Origin: CAVSUZ01 sp963791885
Lineage (GTDB): Bacteria > Pseudomonadota > Alphaproteobacteria > Acetobacterales > Acetobacteraceae
Direction: 5' to 3'
DNA length: 64,000 bases
NCBI GenBank assembly: GCA_963791885.1
Contig: CAWBUL010000005.1
Coordinates: 1,922,001 to 1,986,000 of the forward strand
Shown here: positions 34,845 to 43,253 of the stretch, one piece after another
Layout: each line of letters opens with the position of its first letter
Numbering within the stretch: the stretch's first letter is position 1
The notes under the pieces: model-generated
Database searches by the model: none
The model's input: only the letters and a program-made list of their open reading frames with translations
What the model was told of the DNA's origin: nothing
Position numbers and translations under genes: made by a program

Positions 34845-36191
34845 TCAGATGAGTTTGCGGCCGGCAAGCTCGATCTGTTCGAGCGTGCGCCTGGCGGTTT
34901 CGGGCAGGAAACGGGAGACGACGATGGCGGCGGCGATGCCGCTCACGGCGAAGGTTCCGAAAGCAATCGCCGTGCCTGAGGCGAGGAGTGTCGGGAAGAT
35001 CGAGGCGATGAGGAAGTTGGCAGTATAGGTGGTGAAGACGCAGGCGCTCATGGTCCGGCTGCGGGCTTTCAGCGGCAGGAGTTCGGGCAGGACGATCCAG
35101 AAGACGGGTCCCCAGGTGAGGGAGAAGGTGGCCTTGAAGACAGCGAGGCAGGTGACGGCGAACGTCGCGCCGCTGCCGACGGCCAGCAGGTGAAGCTGAA
35201 AGATAATGCCGAGGGCGGCCATGCTGGCGGCCATCACGAGCGCACCACCGATAAGCAGGGGCTTGCGGCCGACATGGTCGACGATGCGGCCGAGCAGCAC
35301 GGTCATGATGACAGAGAGCGACTGTAGCCCGACGGCGGTGAGGATGGCCTGGGATGGTTTGAAGCCGGCGGCCTGCAGGATCGTCGGCGTGTAGTAAACG
35401 ATGGTGTTGATGCCGACCATCTGCTGGAAGATGGCGAGCGCGATACCGAGGAAGAGCATGCGGCGGAGCCATTCCTCCTTCATGATGTCGGCGAAGGAGA
35501 GTTTGACCGTCGCGCGCAGGGCACGGATGCCGTCGAGTTCGCTTTCGGCTTCCTCGGGTGTGCGATTGCGGAGAAGGACCTGGCGGGCTTCGCCCCAGCG
35601 TTCGTGGCCGGCGAGCCAGCGGGGTGATTCGGGGATGAAGAACGAGCCGCAGCAGAGAATGGCGCCGGGGATGGCGGCGATGGCGAACATGTCGCGCCAG
35701 TCCCCTTTGCCGGACAGTCCGTAGCCGATGACGTAGGCGAGCAGGATGCCGATGGCGATGAGGAGTTGGTAGAGCGAGGTGATGCGGCCTCGGAGCGCCG
35801 CGGGGGCGATTTCGGCGAGGTAAACGGGAACCTGGACGGCACCGATGCCGATGCCGAGTCCAAGCAGGATGCGGAACGCAACGAGCATCTCGGGCGTGAT
35901 GGCCCGGGCGCAGCCGAGGCTCCCGATAACGAAGATGACTCCAACGAGCGTGAGGAGACGGCGGTTGCCGATTTTCTCGGCGAGCCGGCCGGAGAAGGTC
36001 GAGCCGATGAGGCCGCCGAAGAGCAGACCGCTAACGATGAGGCGCTGCACGCCGGGGGTGACGTGCATGTCCTTCTTGATGAACAGCAGGGCGCCGGCGA
36101 CGACCCCGCTGTCGTAGCCGAACACGAGGCCTTCAAGAGCGCCGAGGCCGTAGATGAGCCAATTCCGATGGAGCGTGCGCGGGGCGGGCAT
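34845..36191 (-). CDS. MFS sugar transporter (sugar porter family)
   Basis: A 448-aa sugar:H+ symporter of the XylE/GalP/GLUT group with 12 predicted membrane helices. Signature motifs: GYDSGVVAGALLFI in TM1, GRLAEKIGNRR after TM2, PVYLAEIAP, PESPRWL after TM6, QQMVGINTIVYYTP in TM7, DHVGRKP and PETARR after TM12. Start MPAPRTLHRNW at 36191 suits the family; an extension to 36368 overlaps the region of the neighbouring dehydrogenase gene. Probably co-transcribed with the aldose epimerase. Confidence 0.92.
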   Translation of the reverse strand: MPAPRTLHRNWLIYGLGALEGLVFGYDSGVVAGALLFIKKDMHVTPGVQRLIVSGLLFGGLIGSTFSGRLAEKIGNRRLLTLVGVIFVIGSLGCARAITPEMLVAFRILLGLGIGIGAVQVPVYLAEIAPAALRGRITSLYQLLIAIGILLAYVIGYGLSGKGDWRDMFAIAAIPGAILCCGSFFIPESPRWLAGHERWGEARQVLLRNRTPEEAESELDGIRALRATVKLSFADIMKEEWLRRMLFLGIALAIFQQMVGINTIVYYTPTILQAAGFKPSQAILTAVGLQSLSVIMTVLLGRIVDHVGRKPLLIGGALVMAASMAALGIIFQLHLLAVGSGATFAVTCLAVFKATFSLTWGPVFWIVLPELLPLKARSRTMSACVFTTYTANFLIASIFPTLLASGTAIAFGTFAVSGIAAAIVVSRFLPETARRTLEQIELAGRKLI

Positions 36192-36270
36192 TGAGGGGAC
36201 GATTTCTGGACGGTCCCGGTTCTTTGGCCGGAATGGTTTCTGGTTTGGGTGAGGGGCGGAAGGGCGCGGG

Positions 36271-37053
36271 TTAGCGCGCTGTCCATCCGCCGTCGATCGC
36301 CAGCGCCGCCCCAGTGACGGAGGCGGCGGCCGGGGAACACAGATAGACGACCATCGCGGCGATCTCACTGACCTGCACGAAGCGCTTCGTCGGCTGGCCG
36401 GCGAGAAAGATGCGCTCCGTCACTTCGTGTTCGGTGATGCCGTGCGCTTTCGCCTGGTCGGTTACTTGCTGCTCCACGAGCGGCGTCCAGACATAGCCCG
36501 GGCAGATGGCGTTGCAGGTGATACCATGTTCGGCGGCCTCGAGAGCCGTGACTTTGGTCAGGCCGACGACGCCGTGTTTGGCGGCAACGTAGGCGGACTT
36601 GAACGGGGACGCGACCAGTCCGTGCGCAGACGCGATGTTGATGATGCGACCATAACCGCGCTGCTTCATGGCTGGCAGCACGGCCTTGCTGGCGTGGAAC
36701 ACGGCAGACAGGTTCACCGCGATGATGGCATTCCAGCGATCTTCGGGAAACGCCTCGAGCGGGGCGACATGCTGGATGCCGGCGTTGTTGACCAGAATGT
36801 CGATCGGGCCAGCGCGTTCGATCATTGCGGCGATCGCGGCGGGCTCGCGCAGGTCCGCGGCGTCGTACACGATGGGCACGCCGTGGCGGGAAAGGTCGTC
36901 TTGCAGCTTGCGGGCATGCTCCGGCGTGGCAATGCCGTTGAGCGTGACCGCGGCGCCCTGGGCAGCGAGTTCAGTGGCAATGGCCAATCCGATGCCGCTG
37001 GTCGATCCAGTGACGAGGGCGGTGCGGCCGGCGAGGGAGCGTTCGTGCGACAT
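36271..37053 (-). CDS. 3-hydroxybutyrate dehydrogenase
   Basis: A 260-aa short-chain dehydrogenase oxidising (R)-3-hydroxybutyrate to acetoacetate with NAD. The Rossmann motif TGSTSGIGLAIA, NNAG in DILVNNAGIQHV, Ser in IINIASAHGLVASPFKSAY and the catalytic Tyr-x3-Lys (YVAAKHG) are present. The HGLVASPFKSAYVAAKHG and CNAICPGYVWTPLVE stretches are characteristic of BdhA rather than general SDRs. It would serve polyhydroxybutyrate or ketone body use. Stands 79 bp upstream of the sugar porter on the same strand. Confidence 0.92.
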   Translation of the reverse strand: MSHERSLAGRTALVTGSTSGIGLAIATELAAQGAAVTLNGIATPEHARKLQDDLSRHGVPIVYDAADLREPAAIAAMIERAGPIDILVNNAGIQHVAPLEAFPEDRWNAIIAVNLSAVFHASKAVLPAMKQRGYGRIINIASAHGLVASPFKSAYVAAKHGVVGLTKVTALEAAEHGITCNAICPGYVWTPLVEQQVTDQAKAHGITEHEVTERIFLAGQPTKRFVQVSEIAAMVVYLCSPAAASVTGAALAIDGGWTAR

Positions 37054-37103
37054 GCCGGGGTTATGGTGTGGGACAGGTGCCGGGGCAACCGACCCTTGTT
37101 GAG

Positions 37104-38189
37104 CTAAGCCGGTGCTCCGCGCGGCAAGGCTCGTTGGCCCCAGCGCTGGCCCGGTATCTCGACGTGAACGTGAAGGATCCAGGCGATCAGCATCGGCACG
37201 GCGATGGCGAGTGGCACCCAGAGCGCGGTGAACAGGATCGGCTGGCCAGGGAATAGCGCCGAAAGGGCGGTGCCGACGACCTTCTGCGCGGGCTCGTTCA
37301 CCAGATAGACCGGGTAGGAGATGGCGCCGAGCCAGAGCAGCGGGCGGGACCGCAGTACAGGCGCCAGCGGTCCACCGTGACGCTCGGACGCGAGCGCGAG
37401 GGTCCAGACGAGCGGGGCGGCGAGCTTGGTGGGACCGGCCTCAGCCCAGCACAGGGCAAGTACGGCGAGCAGGACGGCGGCGTAGAGGCGGGCCGTGGTT
37501 TGACCCGGTTTTTGGTCGAGTTCGGCGGCCGCAAGGCCGAGGGCAAAGTATTGTGCCTTGTTTGGGAGGAAGGCGCGGCTGAACTCCCACTCGGGCGAGG
37601 CGAACGAGGACCATGCAATGGCGGCGACGGCCACAGCGAGAAGCATGAGCATGCCATAGCGAAGGGAGTGGTTGCGATACGCCAGCACTGCCACGAGGGC
37701 GTAGAACTGCCACTCGGTGCTGTGGCTCCAGGCGGCGCCGAGGAAGCTGACCCAGGCGTTCGGCAACACGACATCGGGGAACAGGCCGTGCGTCATCGTC
37801 AGATGGGCGGCGATCTCCGGCGCCCAGTGCGAGGGCCAATCCTCTGACCAGATGGTACGGGCGGTGCTGTCGAGGCCGATCCACGGCATGCGATCGAAGC
37901 CTCGGCCGAGCGGCTGGATGGCGACTGCGATGGGGAAGACCACGAAGAAGACGGGAAGCAGGCGCGCGGCACGGGCGAGCAGGAACGGGGCGGGCTGGTT
38001 GTCGAAGCGGGTGAGGGAGCGGGCGATGACCATGCCGCTGAGGATAAAGAAGACATCCACCGCGGCTTCGCCGTGGGAGAAGGGGCGGGTGAGCCAGAGC
38101 GGAAGCGCGCCGAAGGGAGCCATGTGCGAGAGCAACACATAGGTGGCGAGCACGCCCCGCAGCCCGTCGAGACACGCCAAGCGTCTCAC
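37104..38189 (-). CDS. Acyltransferase 3 family membrane protein
   Basis: A 361-aa integral membrane O-acyltransferase (OafA/NodX type) with about ten hydrophobic segments. Family features: CLDGLRGVLATYVLLSHM at the N-terminus with the catalytic His, VDVFFILSGMVIARS, SLTRF and WSHSTEWQFYAL. It would acetylate or succinylate a surface polysaccharide or lipid; the substrate is unknown. Starts at its first Met; 173 bp to the next gene upstream. Confidence 0.88.
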   Translation of the reverse strand: MRRLACLDGLRGVLATYVLLSHMAPFGALPLWLTRPFSHGEAAVDVFFILSGMVIARSLTRFDNQPAPFLLARAARLLPVFFVVFPIAVAIQPLGRGFDRMPWIGLDSTARTIWSEDWPSHWAPEIAAHLTMTHGLFPDVVLPNAWVSFLGAAWSHSTEWQFYALVAVLAYRNHSLRYGMLMLLAVAVAAIAWSSFASPEWEFSRAFLPNKAQYFALGLAAAELDQKPGQTTARLYAAVLLAVLALCWAEAGPTKLAAPLVWTLALASERHGGPLAPVLRSRPLLWLGAISYPVYLVNEPAQKVVGTALSALFPGQPILFTALWVPLAIAVPMLIAWILHVHVEIPGQRWGQRALPRGAPA

Positions 38190-38362
38190 GCAATGCCTCC
38201 TTGAAGGGGATCGGTTCGTTTTGGACCGATTCCGCTTCCGCGGATTCCTCTGCGAGCGTGACTTACGTTTCGTCTTCTATGCAGCCGAAGCGACCGCGCT
38301 CTGAAGGATCAGGATTGGCAGAGAGTGGTTAAGGAGGAGGAAACGACGGATGGTGGTTACGA

Positions 38363-39277
38363 TTATGTGTCGTCGTAGTGCACTTGTGTGCCGTGCCAGC
38401 CTTCCTTGTGTCGGCGCCAATAGTATTCTTTTAGGCGCAACGAGATAGGACCAGGATGGTCGTTGCCCATGATATGTGTGCCGACGCGAGAGGCGGGCAT
38501 GATGCCGCCGGCGGTGGTGGCGAGGAAGACCTCATCGGCGGTTTCCAGTTTCGCGCGTGGAATGTCGGCGGTCTCGGCCGGAATGCCCAGTTCGCCGCAG
38601 AGCTCGAGCACGGACTTCTGCGTGATGCCGCGCAGGCTGCCATGGCGAGGCGTATAAACGACGCCGTTGTTGACGACGAAAATGTTGAAACCGGGGCCTT
38701 CGGTGACCAGACCCTGAGCATCGCAGAGCACGGCGGTGTCGAACCCGTGGTCATGGGCTTCCCACAGCGCGCTCTCGAGATCGCCCCACATGTAATTCTT
38801 CACGGTGGGATCGAAGCTGGCATCGGGCACGCGGGGGATGGACGAAATCCAGATATGGGCGCCGCGTTCCTGCACCTCGGGCGTGATGACGTCGATCCAG
38901 GGCAGGGCGTAGGCGACGAGGTGCGGCTCGCAGTCGGCCGGACGGCGGGAGCCGGGCACGGTGGGGCGGCCACGCAGCGCGACCATGGCGACGTAGGCGT
39001 CACGCAATCCGGTTAGCGCGACGACGCGGTTGAGGATGGATTCCAAACGCTCGCGTGATTCGGGGACGGTGAGGCGGCGCTTCCGCATGTTGGTCTCGAA
39101 CCGATCGAGGTGATCGGAGAGACGGAAGAACATGCCGTGACGGACGTGAACGACGTCATAGGTCGTGTCGGAGCGGGTGAGGCCCCAATCGAGAACGGAG
39201 ATGGTAGCCTCGGCGATCGGGACGAAGCGGCCGTGGATATAGGCGGCGCCGTTGGCGTACTGGGCTTCGGTCGTCAT
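38363..39277 (-). CDS. Class IV PLP aminotransferase (D-amino acid / branched-chain type)
   Basis: A 304-aa fold-type IV aminotransferase. The PLP lysine is in FDPTVKNYMWGDLESAL. N-terminal YIHGRFVPIAEATISVLDWG and the later GLVTEGPGFNIFVVN, with ITQKSVLELC and FLATTAGGIMP, fit D-alanine aminotransferase, BCAT or amine:pyruvate enzymes; substrate not resolved. The start at 39277 (MTTEAQYANG) is preceded by GAAGGAT; the longer frame to 39346 runs into the HigA-like gene. That neighbour ends 16 bp upstream. Confidence 0.87.
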   Translation of the reverse strand: MTTEAQYANGAAYIHGRFVPIAEATISVLDWGLTRSDTTYDVVHVRHGMFFRLSDHLDRFETNMRKRRLTVPESRERLESILNRVVALTGLRDAYVAMVALRGRPTVPGSRRPADCEPHLVAYALPWIDVITPEVQERGAHIWISSIPRVPDASFDPTVKNYMWGDLESALWEAHDHGFDTAVLCDAQGLVTEGPGFNIFVVNNGVVYTPRHGSLRGITQKSVLELCGELGIPAETADIPRAKLETADEVFLATTAGGIMPASRVGTHIMGNDHPGPISLRLKEYYWRRHKEGWHGTQVHYDDT

Positions 39278-39293
39278 GGCGTTGGGATCCTTC

Positions 39294-39590
39294 TCAAACA
39301 CATGCTTCGATCTGAAGTGCATCGGCAGGCATCTCGGCCTGCGCATGCTTCAAATCGTGGATCGCCTGGAGATTCAGCCAGTATTGGGCGGAGGTATTGA
39401 AAGCCCTGCCGAGGCGGATCGCCATTTGCGCCGTGATGGCATGTTCTCCATTCATGATCCCGGTGATTGCATTGTGCGGGACATGGATATGCTCGGCGAA
39501 TTTCCGCGCGCTGAGACCGAGAGCCTGCAATTCATCTCGCAGGATGCTACCTGGATGGACGGGAGGAAGCTTGTCGATGGGTCGGGTCAT
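39294..39590 (-). CDS. HigA-family XRE antitoxin-like protein
   Basis: A 98-aa helix-turn-helix protein of the HigA/VapI group: PPVHPGSILRDELQALGLSA, then KFAEHIHVPHNAITGIMNGE and FNTSAQYWLNLQAIHDL. HigA normally represses and neutralises HigB encoded just upstream, but the 180 bp upstream here contain no intact HigB-like frame, so this is a solitary antitoxin or an independent regulator. It may be co-transcribed with the aminotransferase that begins 16 bp downstream. Confidence 0.85.
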   Translation of the reverse strand: MTRPIDKLPPVHPGSILRDELQALGLSARKFAEHIHVPHNAITGIMNGEHAITAQMAIRLGRAFNTSAQYWLNLQAIHDLKHAQAEMPADALQIEACV

Positions 39591-40043
39591 TTCGAGGGTC
39601 AGTGACCTCTTGGAGCCTGCAGGATGCGGGCCCCGCAAGATACGCCGACGATTTGACACCGCAAGCTCTGGCCGTTCGCTGACTGGGGTAATCGCATTGG
39701 CACCCCACCGCGCCGCACGCTGCCCGGCGCATCATGCAATGTCTGTGTAGCCTCGGGCAAAGCTAGCCTTTAACACGGAGTTCACTGAGAACGCACGGAG
39801 GTGCACGGAGCAATACCAAGCGGGGTTGCTCCTAACGGTCAATAATTCGTTTATCACGATTTTATCTCAGTGATCTCCGTGGGGCCTCTGTGAAACTCCG
39901 TGTTAAACTGCTTGCTTTGCTGTCAGCAGCCCCTGGCTAAGGCTTGTCCCCCTCGCGTCGGCTGCGATAGCTCGCGATGACCTTGCGCACTGCGCGCCAT
40001 CTGCGTTGATGATATTATGGGGACGTCCGACCGAGGAGCATCA
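39591..40043. other. Intergenic region without a supported gene
   Basis: A 453-bp space between the divergent HigA-like and FAD-dehydrogenase genes. It holds the long inverted repeat at 39769-39907 described separately. The stretch before it contains no frame resembling a toxin or other protein; the stretch after it is presumably the promoter region of the dehydrogenase, with GAGGAG as its ribosome site. Confidence 0.6.
39769..39907. repeat. Long imperfect inverted repeat
   Basis: The outer arm TTTAACACGGAGTTCAC (39769-39785) pairs with GTGAAACTCCGTGTTAAA (39890-39907), one bulge apart from perfect. Inner parts also match partly (CACGGAG motifs against CTCCGTG). At the centre GGAGCAA (39807-39813) pairs with TTGCTCC (39826-39832). 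The CACGGAG repeats resemble interspersed intergenic palindromes known from several bacterial genomes. It could fold into a large hairpin in RNA or be a non-autonomous mobile repeat. Confidence 0.7.
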
Positions 40044-41450
40044 ATGCCTGACCTGACCGACGCCATTGCCCGCATCGTTGGACCAACCGGCATCCTCACC
40101 GGAGCGGATGCAGAGCCCTATTGCGAGGACTGGCGCAAGCTGTACCACGGTCGCACGCAAGCGGTCGTGCGTCCCGCGAATACGGAACAGGTTGCCGATG
40201 TGGTGCGCCTGTGCGCGGAGACCGACACGCCGGTGGTGCCGCAGGGCGGCAATACGTCGATGGTCGGCGGTGCGACCCCCGACGAAACGGGCCGGGCGAT
40301 CATTCTGAGCCTGACGCGCATGAACCGGGTGCGCGCGATCGACCCGACTGACCTCACCATCACGCTGGATGCCGGCATCACGCTGAAAGCCGCGCAAATG
40401 GCTGCCGCCGAGGCGGGTTGCCTGCTCCCGCTGTCGATTTCATCCGAAGGCTCGGCAGAGATCGGCGGGATTTTGGCGACCAATGCCGGCGGCAACAACA
40501 CCGTACGCTACGGCAATGCGCGCGATCTGCTGTTGGGGCTGGAGGTGGTGCTGCCGGACGGCGCGGTATGGAACGGGCTGCGGCGGCTGCGCAAGGACAA
40601 CACCGGTTACTGCCTCCGGCAGATCTTCGCCGGATCGGAAGGAACGTTGGGCGTCATCACGGCCGCAGTGCTGAAACTGGCGCCGCGGCTGCGTGAAACA
40701 GTGGTCGCGTTCTGCTCGGTGCGCGGGCCGGAGGATGCGCTTGCTCTGTTCTCGCGCTTCCAGGCCCACGATCCGGGTGCGATCCAGGCGTTCGAATACA
40801 TGTCGGGCCTGGGCACCTCGTTCGTGCTGCGCTACATCCCGGGCGCGGTGCTGCCGGTGTCGGAGCCTGCGCCGGGTTATGTGCTGATCGAACTGGCGAC
40901 GCCGCGGGAAGGGGCGGGACTGCGTGCCTCCATGGAGGAGGTGCTGGGGGCGGCGCTGGAAGCGGGGGTGATCGCGGACGCGGCGATCGCGGAGAGCGAG
41001 GCACAGCGCGCGGGGATTTGGCGGCTGCGCGAGGAGCATTCCGAGGCGCAGAAGCGCGAGGGTGCCTCGATCAAGAACGACGTATCCGTGCCGGTCTCGA
41101 AAGTGCCGGACTTCATCCGCGAGGCGACGGCGGCGTGCGAGCAGCTGATGCCGGGTGTCCGCGTCGTGCCGTTCGGTCATATCGGGGACGGTAACATTCA
41201 CTTCAACCTGGAACAGCCGGAGGGGGTGAATGCGTCCACCTTCCTGGCACAGGACCATGCGGTGATGGACACGGTGAACGAGGTTGTGCGTCGGTTTGGC
41301 GGCAGTTTTTCGGCGGAACACGGCGTAGGGCGGTTGAAACCGTATCTGATGCCGGATTGGCGCGGCGGCGTGGAACTCGATCTGATGCGGCGGTTGAAGG
41401 CGGCATTCGATCCACGCGGAATCATGAACCCAGGGAAGGTGCTTCCCTGA
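40044..41450 (+). CDS. FAD-linked D-2-hydroxyacid dehydrogenase (GlcD/D2HGDH-like)
   Basis: A 468-aa VAO-family flavoprotein that oxidises a D-2-hydroxy acid (D-lactate, D-2-hydroxyglutarate or glycolate type). The FAD-binding half has VVPQGGNTSMVGGATPD and GGILATNAGGNNTVRYGNARD. The C-terminal FAD-oxidase half has PFGHIGDGNIHFNL (His metal/substrate site) and FSAEHGVGRLK, with RGIMNPGKVLP at the end. GAGGAG precedes the ATG. The type III polyketide synthase gene begins 24 bp after its stop and may be on the same transcript. Confidence 0.9.
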   Translation: MPDLTDAIARIVGPTGILTGADAEPYCEDWRKLYHGRTQAVVRPANTEQVADVVRLCAETDTPVVPQGGNTSMVGGATPDETGRAIILSLTRMNRVRAIDPTDLTITLDAGITLKAAQMAAAEAGCLLPLSISSEGSAEIGGILATNAGGNNTVRYGNARDLLLGLEVVLPDGAVWNGLRRLRKDNTGYCLRQIFAGSEGTLGVITAAVLKLAPRLRETVVAFCSVRGPEDALALFSRFQAHDPGAIQAFEYMSGLGTSFVLRYIPGAVLPVSEPAPGYVLIELATPREGAGLRASMEEVLGAALEAGVIADAAIAESEAQRAGIWRLREEHSEAQKREGASIKNDVSVPVSKVPDFIREATAACEQLMPGVRVVPFGHIGDGNIHFNLEQPEGVNASTFLAQDHAVMDTVNEVVRRFGGSFSAEHGVGRLKPYLMPDWRGGVELDLMRRLKAAFDPRGIMNPGKVLP

Positions 41451-41473
41451 CTGGTTATTCCTCGGGCGGCCCC

Positions 41474-42568
41474 ATGTCTTCCGATCGAACGGGCGGGGGC
41501 GGTGTGGCGGCATATCTGAACCGGATCGGCACCGCGGTGCCGCGCCATGAAGTGCATGGTGCGAGCGTTGCCTTTGCCCGCACCCTGTTTCCCGACGAGC
41601 GGGAGCAATCGATCTTCGATCGTATGGTTGCGGGGGCCGACATCGCGCGCCGCTACTCGGTGCTGGCAGCGCATCCACATCCCGGGTCCGACGACTACGA
41701 CCAGGAGGGATTCTATCAGCGCGCCGCGTTTCCTTCGACCGGCACGCGGATGGCGCGGTACCAATTTGAAGCGCGCGGCTTGGCACAGGCGGCCATCGAG
41801 GCGCTCGATCTGGGGCGCGACCGTGATCGGGTGACGCATCTGATCGTGGCCAGTTGCACCGGATTCTCCGCGCCGGGCCTCGATTTCCACATGATGCGCG
41901 ATGCCGGGCTGCCGGAGACCGTGGAGCGAACCATCGTCGGTTTCATGGGCTGCTTTGCCGCGGTCAACGCGCTGAAGCTGGCGCGCCACATCGTCCGTTC
42001 GGAGCCGCATGCGCTGGTGCTGGTGGTGAATGTCGAACTCTGCAGCCTGCATTTGCAGGAACAGTTCGAATTGCCGAAGATCATGAGCTTTCTGCTGTTC
42101 GCGGACGGGGCCTCGGCGGCGTTGGTTTCGTCCGAAAGGGAGGGGTTGGCGCTTGACGGATTCCGCGCAACCGTCGTTCCCGACAGTGAGCCCCTGATCA
42201 CCTGGCATATTCGCGACCAGGGTTTTGATATGTCGCTGTCCGGTCAGGTACCGAACCGGATCCGGCAATTCCTGCGCGAGCATGGGATGGGGTTTTTGGG
42301 GAACGGGGCGGACGATCCGGAGACGGCCTGGGCAGTGCATGCGGGTGGCCGGTCGATCCTGGATGCCGTGCAGCAGGGGCTGGCTCTTGCGCCGGAGGCA
42401 CTGCGGCATTCGCGCGCGGTGCTGCGAGAGTTCGGCAACATGTCCTCGGCCACGTTGATGTTCGTGCTGGCGAGGATCCTGCGAGAGCGGCACGTTGGGC
42501 GGCCAGGCATCGCGATGGCGTTCGGACCGGGGCTGACGGTGGAAAGTTTCGCATTCCATCATGCCTGA
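41474..42568 (+). CDS. Type III polyketide synthase (chalcone/alkylresorcinol synthase-like)
   Basis: A 364-aa homodimeric ketosynthase that extends an acyl-CoA starter with malonyl-CoA. The catalytic triad is complete: C160 in GFMGCFAAVNAL, H289 in WAVHAGGRSIL and N322 in EFGNMSSAT. The bacterial features (GCFAAVNALKLARHIV, AFGPGLTVESFAF) fit alkylresorcinol/alkylpyrone or phloroglucinol-type synthases. The end overlaps the methyltransferase gene by 8 bp, followed by a flavoprotein. The same three-enzyme order is known in phenolic-lipid clusters such as srsABC. Product is not predicted from sequence alone. Confidence 0.92.
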   Translation: MSSDRTGGGGVAAYLNRIGTAVPRHEVHGASVAFARTLFPDEREQSIFDRMVAGADIARRYSVLAAHPHPGSDDYDQEGFYQRAAFPSTGTRMARYQFEARGLAQAAIEALDLGRDRDRVTHLIVASCTGFSAPGLDFHMMRDAGLPETVERTIVGFMGCFAAVNALKLARHIVRSEPHALVLVVNVELCSLHLQEQFELPKIMSFLLFADGASAALVSSEREGLALDGFRATVVPDSEPLITWHIRDQGFDMSLSGQVPNRIRQFLREHGMGFLGNGADDPETAWAVHAGGRSILDAVQQGLALAPEALRHSRAVLREFGNMSSATLMFVLARILRERHVGRPGIAMAFGPGLTVESFAFHHA

Positions 42569-43253
42569 ACGATTGCGGACGCGCAGCACGACGCCGGAGC
42601 AGATGGACACGGCGTGTGCGGATTTCGCCGATTACGCGCGCTGCCTGCGCGACCTGACACGCGTCAACATGGTTACGCGCACGCACGCACCGGTGCTGGC
42701 GTGGCTGCGGCGACAAGCGCCAGCGGATGGTGCATTCAGCCTGTGCGACATCGGGTGTGGTGAAGGCGATCTGCTGCGGGCGATCGGGCGCCGCTTTCCG
42801 GGTGCTCGGCTGACGGGCGTGGATCGGCACCCATGGAGCATTCGCGCGGCGCGGGAAGCGACACCGGCCTCGGCGCAGATTGAGTACGTCGAGGCGGACC
42901 TCTTTTCGCTGACGGGCCGCGACTGGGATTTCATCGTGAGTTCGCAATTCGCGCATCACCTGACGGACGACGAGCTGGTGCGCTTCATCCAGTGGCAGGA
43001 AGCGCATGCGGTGCGGGGCTGGTTCATCGCGGACCTGCACCGGCATTGGATGTCGTATTACGGATTTCCACTGCTGGCGCGGGCGATGCGCTGGCACCGG
43101 CTGGTGCGGGAGGACGGGGCGGTCTCGATCGCACGGGCATTTCGGGCGAAGGAGTTGCGGGGCGTGCTGGCGCGCGCAGGCGCGTCCGGTGCGCGGGTGC
43201 GGTGGCACGTGCCGTTCCGCCTGTGCGTATCGCGGCAATGCGCCCGGTCATAG
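42561..43253 (+). CDS. Class I SAM-dependent methyltransferase
   Basis: A 230-aa methyltransferase with the SAM loop LCDIGCGEGDLLRA, then the acidic LTGVDRHPWS and VEADLFSL. Its last part (AKELRGVLARAGASGARVRW) is typical of UbiE/type 11 small-molecule methyltransferases. It overlaps both neighbours (polyketide synthase by 8 bp, flavoprotein by 16 bp), so the three are translated together. It probably methylates the type III polyketide product on oxygen or carbon (inference). Confidence 0.88.
   Translation: MPERLRTRSTTPEQMDTACADFADYARCLRDLTRVNMVTRTHAPVLAWLRRQAPADGAFSLCDIGCGEGDLLRAIGRRFPGARLTGVDRHPWSIRAAREATPASAQIEYVEADLFSLTGRDWDFIVSSQFAHHLTDDELVRFIQWQEAHAVRGWFIADLHRHWMSYYGFPLLARAMRWHRLVREDGAVSIARAFRAKELRGVLARAGASGARVRWHVPFRLCVSRQCARS

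Noticed and set aside
34828..35472. Extension of the aldose epimerase frame to 502 aa
   Set aside because: It overlaps the sugar porter in another frame and is not conserved; the true start is at 34827.
39600..39770. Possible degenerate higB upstream of the HigA-like gene
   Set aside because: No frame shows the conserved HigB sequence; only short fragments before stops.
40440..42610. Long minus-strand frames (448 and 470 aa) opposite the dehydrogenase and type III PKS
   Set aside because: Both genes on the plus strand have full catalytic motifs; the minus frames are rich in Arg/His/Pro as expected for antisense shadows.
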